DNA from: Natrialba magadii ATCC 43099
GTDB lineage: Archaea > Halobacteriota > Halobacteria > Halobacteriales > Natrialbaceae
Assembly (NCBI RefSeq): GCF_000025625.1
Contig: NC_013922.1
Span: 1,054,001-1,118,000, forward strand
Length of the DNA: 64,000 bases
Direction of reading: 5' to 3'
Below, one piece after another: positions 25,234-33,674 of this stretch. A model generated the notes under the pieces. The model had not been told where the DNA came from, did no database searches, and was given only the letters and a program-made list of their open reading frames with translations. Made by a program: the position numbers and the translations under genes. The first letter of the stretch is position 1. The number at the start of each line of letters is the position of its first letter.

Positions 25234-26226
25234 ATGCCCGGAAAGGTATCGCCGGACGACTTGCTCGCACACGTCTTCGATCGGACGGGGGCCGACGCGG
25301 ACGAAACGATCCTGCAGGGGCCTGCAGACGGCGAGGACGCCGCTGCCGTCGACTGGCCCGGCGGGGCACTGGTCGTCAGCTCCGATCCAATCTCGCTCGC
25401 GGCCTCGCAGGTCGGCTCGCTCGGCGTCTACGTCGCCTGCAACGATGTCGCCGCTTCCGGCGCGGACCCACGCTGGCTGACCGTCGTCATCCTGCTGCCC
25501 GACGAGAGCGTGTCGCTCGAGACGATCACGACTGATCTGGACACCGCTGCACGGGCGGTCGGGGCCACCATCGTCGGCGGCCACTCCGAGTACGTCGACC
25601 AACTCGAGCGCCCGCTGATTTCGCTGACCGCGATGGGTGCCGCCGAGCGGTTCGTCCCAACCGGTGGTGCCGAACCCGGCGACCGGGTCATCGTCACGAA
25701 AGCCGCCGGCGTCGAGGGCACCGCGATTCTCGCCGCCGACTTCGGTGACGAACTCGGCGTAGACGAAGAGACCAGAACGAAAGCTGAATCGTTCCTCGAG
25801 GAGATCAGCGTCGTCCCCGACGCTCGCATCGTCCGGGAGTTCGCGACGGCGATGCACGACCCGACCGAGGGCGGCGTCGCCGCGGGGCTACTCGAGCTCG
25901 CCCGCGCGTCGGACGCTCGGCTCGAGGTGGACGCGGACGCGATTCCGGTTCGCGAGGAGACCGCGACACTGTGTGAAGCCGCGGGCGTCGATCCACTGCG
26001 GATCTTCGGCTCTGGTGCGTTGCTCGCGACCGTTCCGGACGGCTCGGCCGAAAAGTGTCTGCAAACGCTCTCGGAGGCGGGTATCGAGGCCGAATCGATC
26101 GGTGTCGTTCGCGATAGTGACGACGGCAGCGAACCAGCACTCGACCTCGACGTCGAGACGATCACGGAGCCGATTCAGGACGAGCTCTATCCACTCTGGG
26201 AAGCCGCTGACGCCGACGACGAATAA
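25234..26226 (+). CDS. AIR synthase / HypE-like ATP-binding protein
   Basis: 330-aa protein of the PurM/HypE/ThiL/SelD superfamily. N-terminal half: GPADGEDAAAVDWPGG, VACNDVAASGADPRWLTVV (the Asn/Asp cluster that binds Mg-ATP), and GGHSEYVDQ. C-terminal half: HDPTEGGVAAGLLELA, IFGSGALLATVP. True HypE ends in a reactive cysteine; this one ends in an acidic tail (EAADADDE), so it is not a hydrogenase maturation protein. Its real substrate is not known. Its last 40 bases overlap the convergent channel gene. Confidence 0.85.
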   Translation: MPGKVSPDDLLAHVFDRTGADADETILQGPADGEDAAAVDWPGGALVVSSDPISLAASQVGSLGVYVACNDVAASGADPRWLTVVILLPDESVSLETITTDLDTAARAVGATIVGGHSEYVDQLERPLISLTAMGAAERFVPTGGAEPGDRVIVTKAAGVEGTAILAADFGDELGVDEETRTKAESFLEEISVVPDARIVREFATAMHDPTEGGVAAGLLELARASDARLEVDADAIPVREETATLCEAAGVDPLRIFGSGALLATVPDGSAEKCLQTLSEAGIEAESIGVVRDSDDGSEPALDLDVETITEPIQDELYPLWEAADADDE

Positions 26227-27386
26227 CCCTCCTCTTCCGTCCCGAGCGTCGCGTCGACCGCCGCGTTCGTCAGTACCTGCGCGGGAGAGAGGACCACGTC
26301 AGCGCCGGCCCGCTCGAGTGCCCCCGTCGACGCATCGTCGGTAATCGCAACGATTCTCGCGTCTGTCCTGTCGCGCGCCAGCAACACAGCGTAGCTATCC
26401 TGAGCAGGCTCGCCCGTCGCCACCAGCACTGCATCGGCCTCGTCGAGGCGGGCGGACTCGAGTACCTCTTCATCGGTTGGATCACCGATGCGGACGGTAG
26501 TTTCACCTGTTCGGTCCTCAGTTGTCTGTTTAGCCCCGTTCTCGTCGTCGGCCGTCACCACGAGCACTGACGACTCCCGACTCGCGAGTTCGGCTACGAC
26601 GTTCGAGACCAGGCCGGCGGTTCCAAGGACGACGACGCGCTCGCGTGGCAGTTCCGCTCTCGCGTGTGCCGTCGCCCGCCGGCCGGTTCTCGTGAGACGG
26701 GCCTGCAGGCCGGGACCGAACAGGCTGCCGGCAGCGACGGCGACGGTCGTCGGGCCGAGGATGGCGAGCGAGATGGCGAACAGGCGGCCGGCCTCGCTCG
26801 TCGGGTGCACGTCGCCGTAGCCGACCGTGCTCGCTGTCACAACCGTGAAGTACGCCGCGTCGACGACGGTGTGCAGTTCGCTGAACTCGTGTCTGAGCGT
26901 GTACCCACCAGCGATTCCGTAACAGCCGACGCCGACGATGGCGACGAGACTGCCCAGCTGCGTCGGCGTGAGTGCACTCGAGCGGGTGAACCGCGTACTC
27001 GTAAATGCCAGGACGACCAGTCCGCCGATCGAGAGGATGATCAGTGGAATCGACAGCAGCCGGAACTGGACGACACCGTGGGCGACTGCGAGGGCAATGA
27101 GGGTCGCCGCGGCGAGATAGGCGATTCGGTAGCCCCGGCGCATTCCCCAGGCGGTGATCAGAAGGGCAAAGCCGAGGACAGTGCCGCTGAACTCGGCGGC
27201 CGACTGGAGGAGACCGACCGTGCCGCCGGCATCGACCAACGGCTGTGTGATGATCGCGAGCAGACCAGTTGCGATGGAAACCACTGCGATGGTGGTGACG
27301 AGCCAGACGACGACCCGTACACTGGGCTGGTGCTGTGTGGTCACCCGCCGAAGGGAACGGCGCGTCCGATCGAGCATAGCAATCAC
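26187..27386 (-). CDS. Two-pore-type K+ channel with TrkA-N (RCK) domain
   Basis: 399-aa potassium channel. Several hydrophobic helices precede the pore; the selectivity filter TASTVGYGD is at ~184-192. A cytoplasmic RCK/TrkA-N Rossmann domain follows (VVVLGTAGLVSNVVAELA, VRIGDPTDEEVLESARL, ADAVLVATG). The N terminus has extra membrane spans (residues ~24-130), more than a minimal two-helix channel. Start at 27386 or at the third-codon-later ATG at 27377; both are plausible. Its 3' end overlaps the AIR-synthase-like gene on the other strand by 40 bases, a tight convergent arrangement. Confidence 0.9.
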   Translation of the reverse strand: MIAMLDRTRRSLRRVTTQHQPSVRVVVWLVTTIAVVSIATGLLAIITQPLVDAGGTVGLLQSAAEFSGTVLGFALLITAWGMRRGYRIAYLAAATLIALAVAHGVVQFRLLSIPLIILSIGGLVVLAFTSTRFTRSSALTPTQLGSLVAIVGVGCYGIAGGYTLRHEFSELHTVVDAAYFTVVTASTVGYGDVHPTSEAGRLFAISLAILGPTTVAVAAGSLFGPGLQARLTRTGRRATAHARAELPRERVVVLGTAGLVSNVVAELASRESSVLVVTADDENGAKQTTEDRTGETTVRIGDPTDEEVLESARLDEADAVLVATGEPAQDSYAVLLARDRTDARIVAITDDASTGALERAGADVVLSPAQVLTNAAVDATLGTEEEGYSSSASAASQSG

Positions 27387-27474
27387 ACACCACCGAGCGC
27401 GGTAAAACTAGTCCTGCGTCCAGCTGCCTACCGTGAGTTCGTGAACCCCGATCGAAATCGCAACCAGTCCGCTG

Positions 27475-30435
27475 TCAGCGCCGCGCCCACTCGAGCATCC
27501 GTGCGTACACCGGGTCCGTCTCGAGTGCGTTCGGATCGCCGACGAGCACGAGCGCGCGCTTCGGTCGGGTGAGGGCGACGTTGATCCGCCGGTAGTCGTC
27601 GAAGATGGGGCCCTCGAGTGTCCCCGTCGCGGTGAACGAGACGATGATGACCTCCTGACTCGAGCCCTGGAAGCGGTCGACGGTGTCGACGGCAACCGCC
27701 TCGGGGACGTGTCTCGAAATCTCCGAGACCTGTGCGCGGAAGGGAGCGATAACGCCGATATCCGACGGGTCGAGTCCGGCAGCGCGATAGTCTTCGATGA
27801 GGTCAGCGATGCGAGTGGCCTCGGCGCTGTCCGTGTATCGACTGCTCTCGCCCTCGACTGCGACGAAGGAGACGGCGTCTCGGATTCTGGTTGGCAGGTC
27901 CTCGCGTGAGACACCGGCAAGGTCGTCGAGCGTCCGCCCCGCGACCGCGCCGTTCGCGGGCCGGAGCTTGCCGTCGTAGAACTCCTGCGAGGCGAACGCC
28001 TGAATGCGCTGGTTCATCCGGTACTGCTGGGTGAGCATGACGCCGGCCTCGGGGTGGAGTTCGACGAGGCGCTCGAACAGCGATTCTGTAAGGTCGTTCT
28101 CGGCACGGACAACCGGCGGAAGCTGCTCGTGATCGCCGACGAGCACGAACCGGTCCGCGAGGTTGACCGCCGCGAAGGTCCCCGGCTCCGTTAACTGCGC
28201 GGCCTCGTCGACCAGCGCAACGTCGAACGCCTGCTCCTTCATGACTCGTGAGCCGCAGGTCGCGGTGGTCGCGGCGACGACCTGCGCGTTCTGCAACGCG
28301 GCAGCGCGGTCGCCGGGGTCGCCCGAGCGGTCGAACCGGTAGGGCTGCATATCCTCGCGGACGCCGCTCTCGGAGCCGACGCGGACAATCCGATCCTCGT
28401 CGATGACGCCCTCGAGTTGGTCGAGCAGCGCCTCCAGCGCGTTGTCGACCGCGCGGTTCGTAAACGCCGAGAGAAGGACGCGCTCGCCGCGTTCGACCAT
28501 CGCGCGGATCGCGCGAGCGATAGTGTAGGTTTTTCCAGTGCCGGGTGGCCCGTGGATCAGCGCGCAGTCTTCCGCCCCGACGGCCTTCCGCACGGCCTCG
28601 TCCTGGGCCTCGTTGTTGTCGATAAACACCTCGTCTGGCGAATCAAACTCGGGTTCTTCCCGGCCGAACAGCACGTCCTTGCGCCGCTTGTCTCCCTTCA
28701 GGAGCGCGTCGTGGAGCGCGGCGAGAAGGCGGTCAGTAGTGAGTTCGGACGGATAGACGTCGAGGCGACTCACTTCGACCCGCTCGTCGGCCGTGAGGAC
28801 CACCTCGTCCTCTCCCAGCCGTTCGATTCGGGCGAGTTCGGAACTCCCGCGAACCGGATGCCCGTCGCTCGCGAGTACCAGATCCCCCTCCCGGAGCTTC
28901 GAGGTCGCACTTCCGGTCCGGCGCGCGCGGAGTTCCCAGCGGCCCTCCTCGAGTGCTCGACTCTCCTCGAACGCGAGGTCGATCAGCGCGCGGTCGTCGT
29001 CGGCGCGTTCCTGGGCGTCCTGCTCCCAGAGTTTGGCGAACTCGCGGTGGACTTCTCGACGCTCCTCTTCGATAGCGTGATAGAAACGTTCGAAGAACTC
29101 GCGTTCCTCCGCGGGGAGTGGCTGCCCGATCTGGCCGGCCTTCGACTCCTGGTCGAGGCGGCCCGAGACGACCATGCAGGTGTCCTGCTCGAAACAGTAC
29201 TCGCACTTCGCGCTGCCCTCGTAGCCGGTCGGAATGTCGCCCGTGACCTCCATCGCGGCGATTTCGTTGCGCAGGCGGACGACGAACTTGAGCAGCCCGC
29301 TGCCCATCGAGAACTCCTTTGCGGGCGTGAGGTCGCCGGTTTCCTCGTTTCGGTCGAGCGCCGAGTTCTTGGTGTAGAGAAGCGTGCCGGTGTCGACGTC
29401 GCCGCCGTGCTCCTCGAGTAGCAGGGCGTAGCAGGCGGCCTGCACCTTGTCCTTGAACCGGGGTTCTTTCTTGAGGTTCTTCCCGGTCTTGAGTTCGACC
29501 GGCGCGCCGCGGCGGATGGCGTCAGCGCGCCCGCGGATGCCGAACGTCTCGCTGATGAGCAGTTGTTCAGAGCGCCAGCTCCCCTCCGCGGGCTCGAACG
29601 CCCGCTCCGGGTTGTCGGCGGCTGTCGCCGCCCTATCCTTGTCGGTCAGGCGACCCTGCTCGAGCCAGCCCTCGATCGCTTTCGCGTTCTCGCGGACGTC
29701 CTCGGCAGCACCGTCGGCCGTCTCACCGAGCAGGCCGAGTTCGAGGCCGCGCTCGTCGACACGGGCGTCGATGGACTCTTCCAGGTCGCGCCCGCGAAGC
29801 AGGTCGCCGAACACCTCGTGGACGAGGGTCCCCTTCACGACGGGGTAGTTCAGCGGCACGCCGGAGAGCTTGTTCAGGAAGTAGAGGCGTGGACACTCCA
29901 CCCAGTTGCGGATCGAGGTGACGTTGACGTGGAAGCTTGGCTCGACGACGACGTAGGAGTCGCCGGTCGTCTTGTACCGCTGCTCACCCTGGTACTCGTC
30001 TTCCGCGGCGTTCGTCACGAGCAGTTCCATGCCCGGCTCGAGTAGCTCGGCGGATTCGGTCCACTTGTTCCACAGCGTGACGGTGGTTGGCTCGATTTCG
30101 CCGTCGGCGTCGGCGTCGGCGTCTGAACCCGTGTCCGCACCGATATCGGTGTCGGTGGTGGGGCCAGAGCTTGAATCGAGGTCCGGTCCAGGCTCAGAAT
30201 CGGACTCGAGTTCCCCGAGCGTTACCTGCCCGCTGCGATCTGTGATTTGCGCGCGATTCTCTTCGAACGTCGTCGCGTCGCTTTCGTTGTTTCCGTCGTC
30301 CTTGTTGTTCCCGTCGTCGAGTCCGTCGGCCGCTGTCGCCAGTCGAACGGGGACCTCGGCGAGATCACTCTCGCCGTAACTGGTCGATACCGTTCGCACC
30401 TCGACCTCACCCGCGACGGTTCCGCGTACGTGCAC
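27475..30435 (-). CDS. Dna2-like nuclease-helicase with Fe-S cluster
   Basis: 986-aa protein. N-terminal ~165 residues look like an OB-type region broken by long acidic low-complexity stretches (DDGNNKDDGNNESD; DADADADGE). Residues ~170-425 form a Cas4/Dna2-type PD-(D/E)XK nuclease: D305, and E314-L-K316 as the catalytic (D/E)xK. Its four cluster cysteines are C181 (VECPRLYF) and C411, C414, C420 (CEYCFEQDTC). The SF1 helicase follows: Walker A GPPGTGKT at ~629-636, VDEAAQLTEP as Walker B, LVGDHEQLPPV, and VDTVDRFQGSSQEV near the end. Expected role: processing of DNA flaps and broken ends in replication and repair. Confidence 0.92.
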   Translation of the reverse strand: MHVRGTVAGEVEVRTVSTSYGESDLAEVPVRLATAADGLDDGNNKDDGNNESDATTFEENRAQITDRSGQVTLGELESDSEPGPDLDSSSGPTTDTDIGADTGSDADADADGEIEPTTVTLWNKWTESAELLEPGMELLVTNAAEDEYQGEQRYKTTGDSYVVVEPSFHVNVTSIRNWVECPRLYFLNKLSGVPLNYPVVKGTLVHEVFGDLLRGRDLEESIDARVDERGLELGLLGETADGAAEDVRENAKAIEGWLEQGRLTDKDRAATAADNPERAFEPAEGSWRSEQLLISETFGIRGRADAIRRGAPVELKTGKNLKKEPRFKDKVQAACYALLLEEHGGDVDTGTLLYTKNSALDRNEETGDLTPAKEFSMGSGLLKFVVRLRNEIAAMEVTGDIPTGYEGSAKCEYCFEQDTCMVVSGRLDQESKAGQIGQPLPAEEREFFERFYHAIEEERREVHREFAKLWEQDAQERADDDRALIDLAFEESRALEEGRWELRARRTGSATSKLREGDLVLASDGHPVRGSSELARIERLGEDEVVLTADERVEVSRLDVYPSELTTDRLLAALHDALLKGDKRRKDVLFGREEPEFDSPDEVFIDNNEAQDEAVRKAVGAEDCALIHGPPGTGKTYTIARAIRAMVERGERVLLSAFTNRAVDNALEALLDQLEGVIDEDRIVRVGSESGVREDMQPYRFDRSGDPGDRAAALQNAQVVAATTATCGSRVMKEQAFDVALVDEAAQLTEPGTFAAVNLADRFVLVGDHEQLPPVVRAENDLTESLFERLVELHPEAGVMLTQQYRMNQRIQAFASQEFYDGKLRPANGAVAGRTLDDLAGVSREDLPTRIRDAVSFVAVEGESSRYTDSAEATRIADLIEDYRAAGLDPSDIGVIAPFRAQVSEISRHVPEAVAVDTVDRFQGSSQEVIIVSFTATGTLEGPIFDDYRRINVALTRPKRALVLVGDPNALETDPVYARMLEWARR

Positions 30436-30693
30436 GGCTCTCTAGCAGTACCGAACGATCAAAAACGCTATCGGTCGCGACTCGGTGTCGGTCCGCGCTG
30501 CGTACGACGACCCACTCCCTTTTCCCAGCTCCCGACGACACGGGTCGACCGTCAATTCACCCCAGTTTGGGTGTCTTGGCGAACACGGATCCGGCCGCCG
30601 TCACCGTAAGAGTCGCTTACTCGCGACGGGTTGAACCCGCACAATCGAAACGGTCGTGACCGCTTTTGCCCGTCGACCGAGTCAACAGTGACG

Positions 30694-31569
30694 ATGAGTG
30701 ACCCCGACCAAGATCCGTCCGACACCGACCGGTCCGAGTCGAACGCGGACCAGCCGTCGGATCGAGACCGTCCTCCTGCAGATTCCGGTCCAGGCGACGC
30801 CCACGCATCGGACCATGAGCGTGAGCACAAGAACCAGAGCGAGAACGAGAACGAGAACGAGAGCGAACGCCACCAGTCCGAGCAGGAGTCGGCGGCGGAG
30901 GCAGCGATAACGGCGAACTCGGATTCAGATCCAGACCCAGGCCCAGACTCAGACTCAGATCCAGATCCGGACACGAGCACAGGCACAGAAACAGAGATGG
31001 ACAGGGATGCGGACGCGGACGCGGACGCGGACACGAACACAAACACGGACTCGAGAACCAACACCAACATCGACTCGAGTGCAGACGTCGAAGCCGACGC
31101 CGATCCAGTCTCCGAGGTCGACTCCGGAACCGGCGTTGGCGACAACCCAGACGACCGCGACCCGCGGGATCAGAGCACGCAAATCGTCAGCGAGGAGCGA
31201 CGCCGAAACATCTCGCTTATTAGCGCCGTCGTCGCCGTGCTCGGCCTCTGGGTGGCGGCCTCACTGCTCATCTACGACGCAACAGAAGCTGCGTTCTGGA
31301 ACAACGTCCTCGTCGGCGCAGTCATCTTCGTCGCCGGCGCGTACAACTACTACCGGCTCGCGACCGACGTGCCGCTGAGTGTCGGCGTTGCGACGCTTGC
31401 TGCAGTGCTTGGCATCTGGCTCATCATCTCCGCGGCACTGTTCGAGATGCTCGGCGGGCTCTTCTGGAGCACGCTCGCCACCGGCCTGCTCATCGCCGCG
31501 TTATCCGGATACAACGCCTACGAAGCGCGTGAAGCGCAGCTCGTGACTGGTGAGGGAACGGGGTCCTGA
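30694..31569 (+). CDS. SPW-repeat membrane protein with acidic low-complexity N terminus
   Basis: 291 aa from the ATG at 30694 (MSDPDQDPSDTDRSES). The first ~165 residues are disordered and built from simple repeats (DSDSDPDPD, DADADADADTNTNTD, ENENENESE). The C-terminal ~125 residues carry four hydrophobic helices in two matching pairs, AVLGLWVAASLLIYDATEA then AVLGIWLIISAALFEMLGG, which is the SPW repeat. The function of SPW proteins is unknown. The repetitive N terminus may be a slippage-generated expansion; it reads in one frame with no stop, so it is probably translated. Confidence 0.8.
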   Translation: MSDPDQDPSDTDRSESNADQPSDRDRPPADSGPGDAHASDHEREHKNQSENENENESERHQSEQESAAEAAITANSDSDPDPGPDSDSDPDPDTSTGTETEMDRDADADADADTNTNTDSRTNTNIDSSADVEADADPVSEVDSGTGVGDNPDDRDPRDQSTQIVSEERRRNISLISAVVAVLGLWVAASLLIYDATEAAFWNNVLVGAVIFVAGAYNYYRLATDVPLSVGVATLAAVLGIWLIISAALFEMLGGLFWSTLATGLLIAALSGYNAYEAREAQLVTGEGTGS

Positions 31570-31611
31570 CACTGCGCTGCTCGGGACGACCACGCTGTTT
31601 ATGTTCGTCTC

Positions 31612-31633
31612 TGACGTGGCCCCGGTCACGTCA
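31612..31633. terminator. Hairpin between convergent membrane-protein genes
   Basis: TGACGTG ... CACGTCA (7-bp stem, 8-base loop) lies midway between the SPW gene stop and the stop of the convergent 97-aa gene. A bidirectional 3'-end structure is plausible. Confidence 0.35.
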
Positions 31634-31675
31634 CTGTTCGCTCGTTCCTCCCGCTTCTCGCGCCTGTGTGGATTA

Positions 31676-31969
31676 TTACTGCGCCGATTTCGAGTCCGGT
31701 TCCTGCTCGGTCTCGAGTGCCCCCCCGAATCGCGCACCCGACTCGAGTTGTCGCAGGCGATACTCGGCGGCGTGGTGGCCCATTGCGACGACTGAAAAGC
31801 CGATCATACCGATCGCGAAAACGATCGAAACGATCGGTGAAACACCGTTTATGTAGCTGTTCCCGAGCTGTCCGACCGCAAGTGCAAGCGGCGCGAGGGA
31901 GAGTAATGAACTCGTCACTGGTGTCGCGCGAAACAGTTCGAGGAGAGACGTAGTGTGAGTTCCTGCCAT
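31676..31969 (-). CDS. 97-aa two-helix membrane protein
   Basis: Starts MAGTHTTSLLELFRATPVTS. Hydrophobic spans at ~20-35 (SLLSLAPLALAVGQLG) and ~43-63 (VSPIVSIVFAIGMIGFSVVA), then a charged cytoplasmic tail with the sequence HHAAEYRLRQLESGARFGG. No family recognised. The open frame continues 91 codons upstream of this ATG but loses protein-like character, so the internal ATG is preferred. Convergent with the SPW gene. Confidence 0.65.
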   Translation of the reverse strand: MAGTHTTSLLELFRATPVTSSLLSLAPLALAVGQLGNSYINGVSPIVSIVFAIGMIGFSVVAMGHHAAEYRLRQLESGARFGGALETEQEPDSKSAQ

Positions 31970-32090
31970 ACGAAACCGTTCGTTACGTGTCCTGTCTTGG
32001 GGAGCGCTGTATCCCTTTTGATTTTCACTGCCTGACGTTCGCCGGGACCGATACGTTCTTTCTCCCGCCGTCCCAACAACACACGATAGT

Positions 32091-32642
32091 ATGCGGATTC
32101 GCGAGTGGCAGGACATACTCGAGGACGTCACCGACCGAGCTGTCGACCCCGACGACTGGCGCGCAGTCGCCGGCGACCGGGCCGGCGGCGTCGGCGAGGA
32201 TATGTACCTCGCACACCCTCGTGCCGGCGTCTTCTTCCTCAAGACGTACGCGAAGAACCCCTACGAGGTCCGCGGCGTCGGCACACAGGTCGCCCGCAAG
32301 CTCGACGACGAGATTGGCTCGTTCATGCCCCAGCAGGAGTCGGGCGGCCGCTTCGCCGTCCAGTCCCCGCCAGCGGACGAAGAACAGGCCGAGACGGTCT
32401 CGAAGCGTCTCAAGACGGTTCTCGAGACGCACTCGGACGCACCGACCCGGCCGCAAGATCTGTTCGACGACGTGATGGAAGCACTCGAGAGCCCCGCGTT
32501 CGGACCGATGGAGTACGACCAGTACGACCGCCCCGAAGCGCTTGAGGATCTTGCGGATCGGTTCGAAGAGGCCGACGAGCTGTTGCACGCCGAACTCGAT
32601 GAGTTGATCGAGACGGACGAGGTCGATCGGGGCTTTATGTGA
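32091..32642 (+). CDS. Conserved-looking haloarchaeal hypothetical protein
   Basis: 183-aa soluble acidic protein, MRIREWQDILEDVTD at the start. A central segment, MYLAHPRAGVFFLKTYAKNP then YEVRGVGTQVARKLDDEIG, has the look of a compact alpha/beta fold, followed by two long acidic helices (LEDLADRFEEADELLHAELD). No domain recognised. Codon pattern and amino-acid composition match the neighbours. Confidence 0.7.
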   Translation: MRIREWQDILEDVTDRAVDPDDWRAVAGDRAGGVGEDMYLAHPRAGVFFLKTYAKNPYEVRGVGTQVARKLDDEIGSFMPQQESGGRFAVQSPPADEEQAETVSKRLKTVLETHSDAPTRPQDLFDDVMEALESPAFGPMEYDQYDRPEALEDLADRFEEADELLHAELDELIETDEVDRGFM

Positions 32643-32790
32643 GCTGGGCGGCATCCCTTCCGGCTTCTTCCCGCTTCTTCCCACCCTCCCCGTTCCGTCC
32701 CTCTCCGACCTTCTCCTGACACCCATCCCTGCAATCGCGTCCAGCGCACCTTTGCAGCCAGCGGGCCGAGAGTGAGAATGGCTACGAGCT

Positions 32791-33333
32791 ATGTCGACGA
32801 CACCAGCACCGACCGACGACCCCAAGACGACCGTTCGTGCGTACTACAACGCCCTGCGGAACGGCGACCCACTTGAGTCCTTTTTCCTGAAAGACGAGTC
32901 GACAGTTAAATTCGGCATCAGTGAGCGGCTATTCGGCTACGAGGCGGTCGCGAATGCGCTGCAGGAACAGACTGAGACGACCGAGGGCTGGACCGTCGAG
33001 AGTTCGAATCTCACGGTCACCGAACACGGAGACCGGGGATGTGCGATGTTCGGAGACGAGGTGACGATGGCGTGGACGGACTCGAGTAGCGGAGCGCGCC
33101 GGGGGTTTCGAACTCGATGGAGTGGAACGTTGATTCGGCTTCCGGTGGCGGACGCGGAGCGTGAGGGCGAGGGAGAGGTGGACAGAAGTGAAGAAGGGAG
33201 CGGAGGAGTGGACAGAAGTGAAGAAGGGAGCGGAGGGGTGGACGGAGATGGTGGGAGTGAAACGGAGCACGCGCCGGACGAAAGTGAATGGGTATTTGGG
33301 TCGATGCACGTGAGTACTGACGACGAGGTATGA
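32791..33333 (+). CDS. NTF2/SnoaL-like domain protein with internal repeat
   Basis: 180 aa. Residues ~8-110 match an NTF2-like (SnoaL/AtzH type) fold: TVRAYYNALRNGDPLESFF, then FGYEAVANALQEQ, and strands through WTVESSNLTVTEHGDRGCAM and the GFRTRWSGTLIRLP strand. The final strand EWVFGSMHVS is separated from the rest by an insert of low-complexity residues with a perfectly repeated decapeptide (VDRSEEGSGG). The fold serves as a ligand pocket or subunit-interaction module; the function here is unknown. Its TGA overlaps the ATG of the next gene. Confidence 0.75.
   Translation: MSTTPAPTDDPKTTVRAYYNALRNGDPLESFFLKDESTVKFGISERLFGYEAVANALQEQTETTEGWTVESSNLTVTEHGDRGCAMFGDEVTMAWTDSSSGARRGFRTRWSGTLIRLPVADAEREGEGEVDRSEEGSGGVDRSEEGSGGVDGDGGSETEHAPDESEWVFGSMHVSTDDEV
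33181..33240 (+). repeat. 30-bp tandem repeat inside the NTF2-like gene
   Basis: Two copies (33181-33210 and 33211-33240) differing at a single base, in frame, each adding ten residues (DRSEEGSGGV). It lies in a loop before the last strand. Confidence 0.9.
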
Positions 33334-33545
33334 GCGGGCGACGCGACCCACGGCGACAGGCAGCGCACGGAAACAAGCAACAGCTCCGGCGACTCGGACT
33401 CGGTTTCGTGTTACTGGTCGGGCTCTCGGGTGGGACGATGGCGCTGCAAGGTGGTGCGTCACTCCAGATGGTCGCCCTCTCGACGCTCGGCTTTCTGGTC
33501 GCTGGCGGTGCGTTGCTCTGGTATCTGCAGTGGATCGTGAGCTAG
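33330..33545 (+). CDS. 71-aa two-helix membrane protein
   Basis: ATG overlaps the stop of the NTF2-like gene (ATGA), so the two are translationally coupled. A basic N terminus (MSGRRDPRRQAAHGNKQQ) is followed by two hydrophobic spans, LGLGFVLLVGLSGGTMAL and MVALSTLGFLVAGGALLWYL. The positive-inside rule puts the N terminus in the cytoplasm. No family recognised. Confidence 0.75.
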   Translation: MSGRRDPRRQAAHGNKQQLRRLGLGFVLLVGLSGGTMALQGGASLQMVALSTLGFLVAGGALLWYLQWIVS

Positions 33546-33674
33546 CGCAGATTGGAGACGACGAATCTGCCGGATGTGACGGATGTAAACCAGTGACGAC
33601 AGCGAGGATGGTGAAGGTAGTGCCACCAGTGACAACAATGTCCACTGTGCTGACAGCAAAGCCAGAAGAAACGC

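Noticed and set aside
25234-26226. Considered calling this HypE or SelD
   Set aside because: No C-terminal Cys motif of HypE and no N-terminal Cys/Sec or lysine motif of SelD; kept as an AIR-synthase-like protein.
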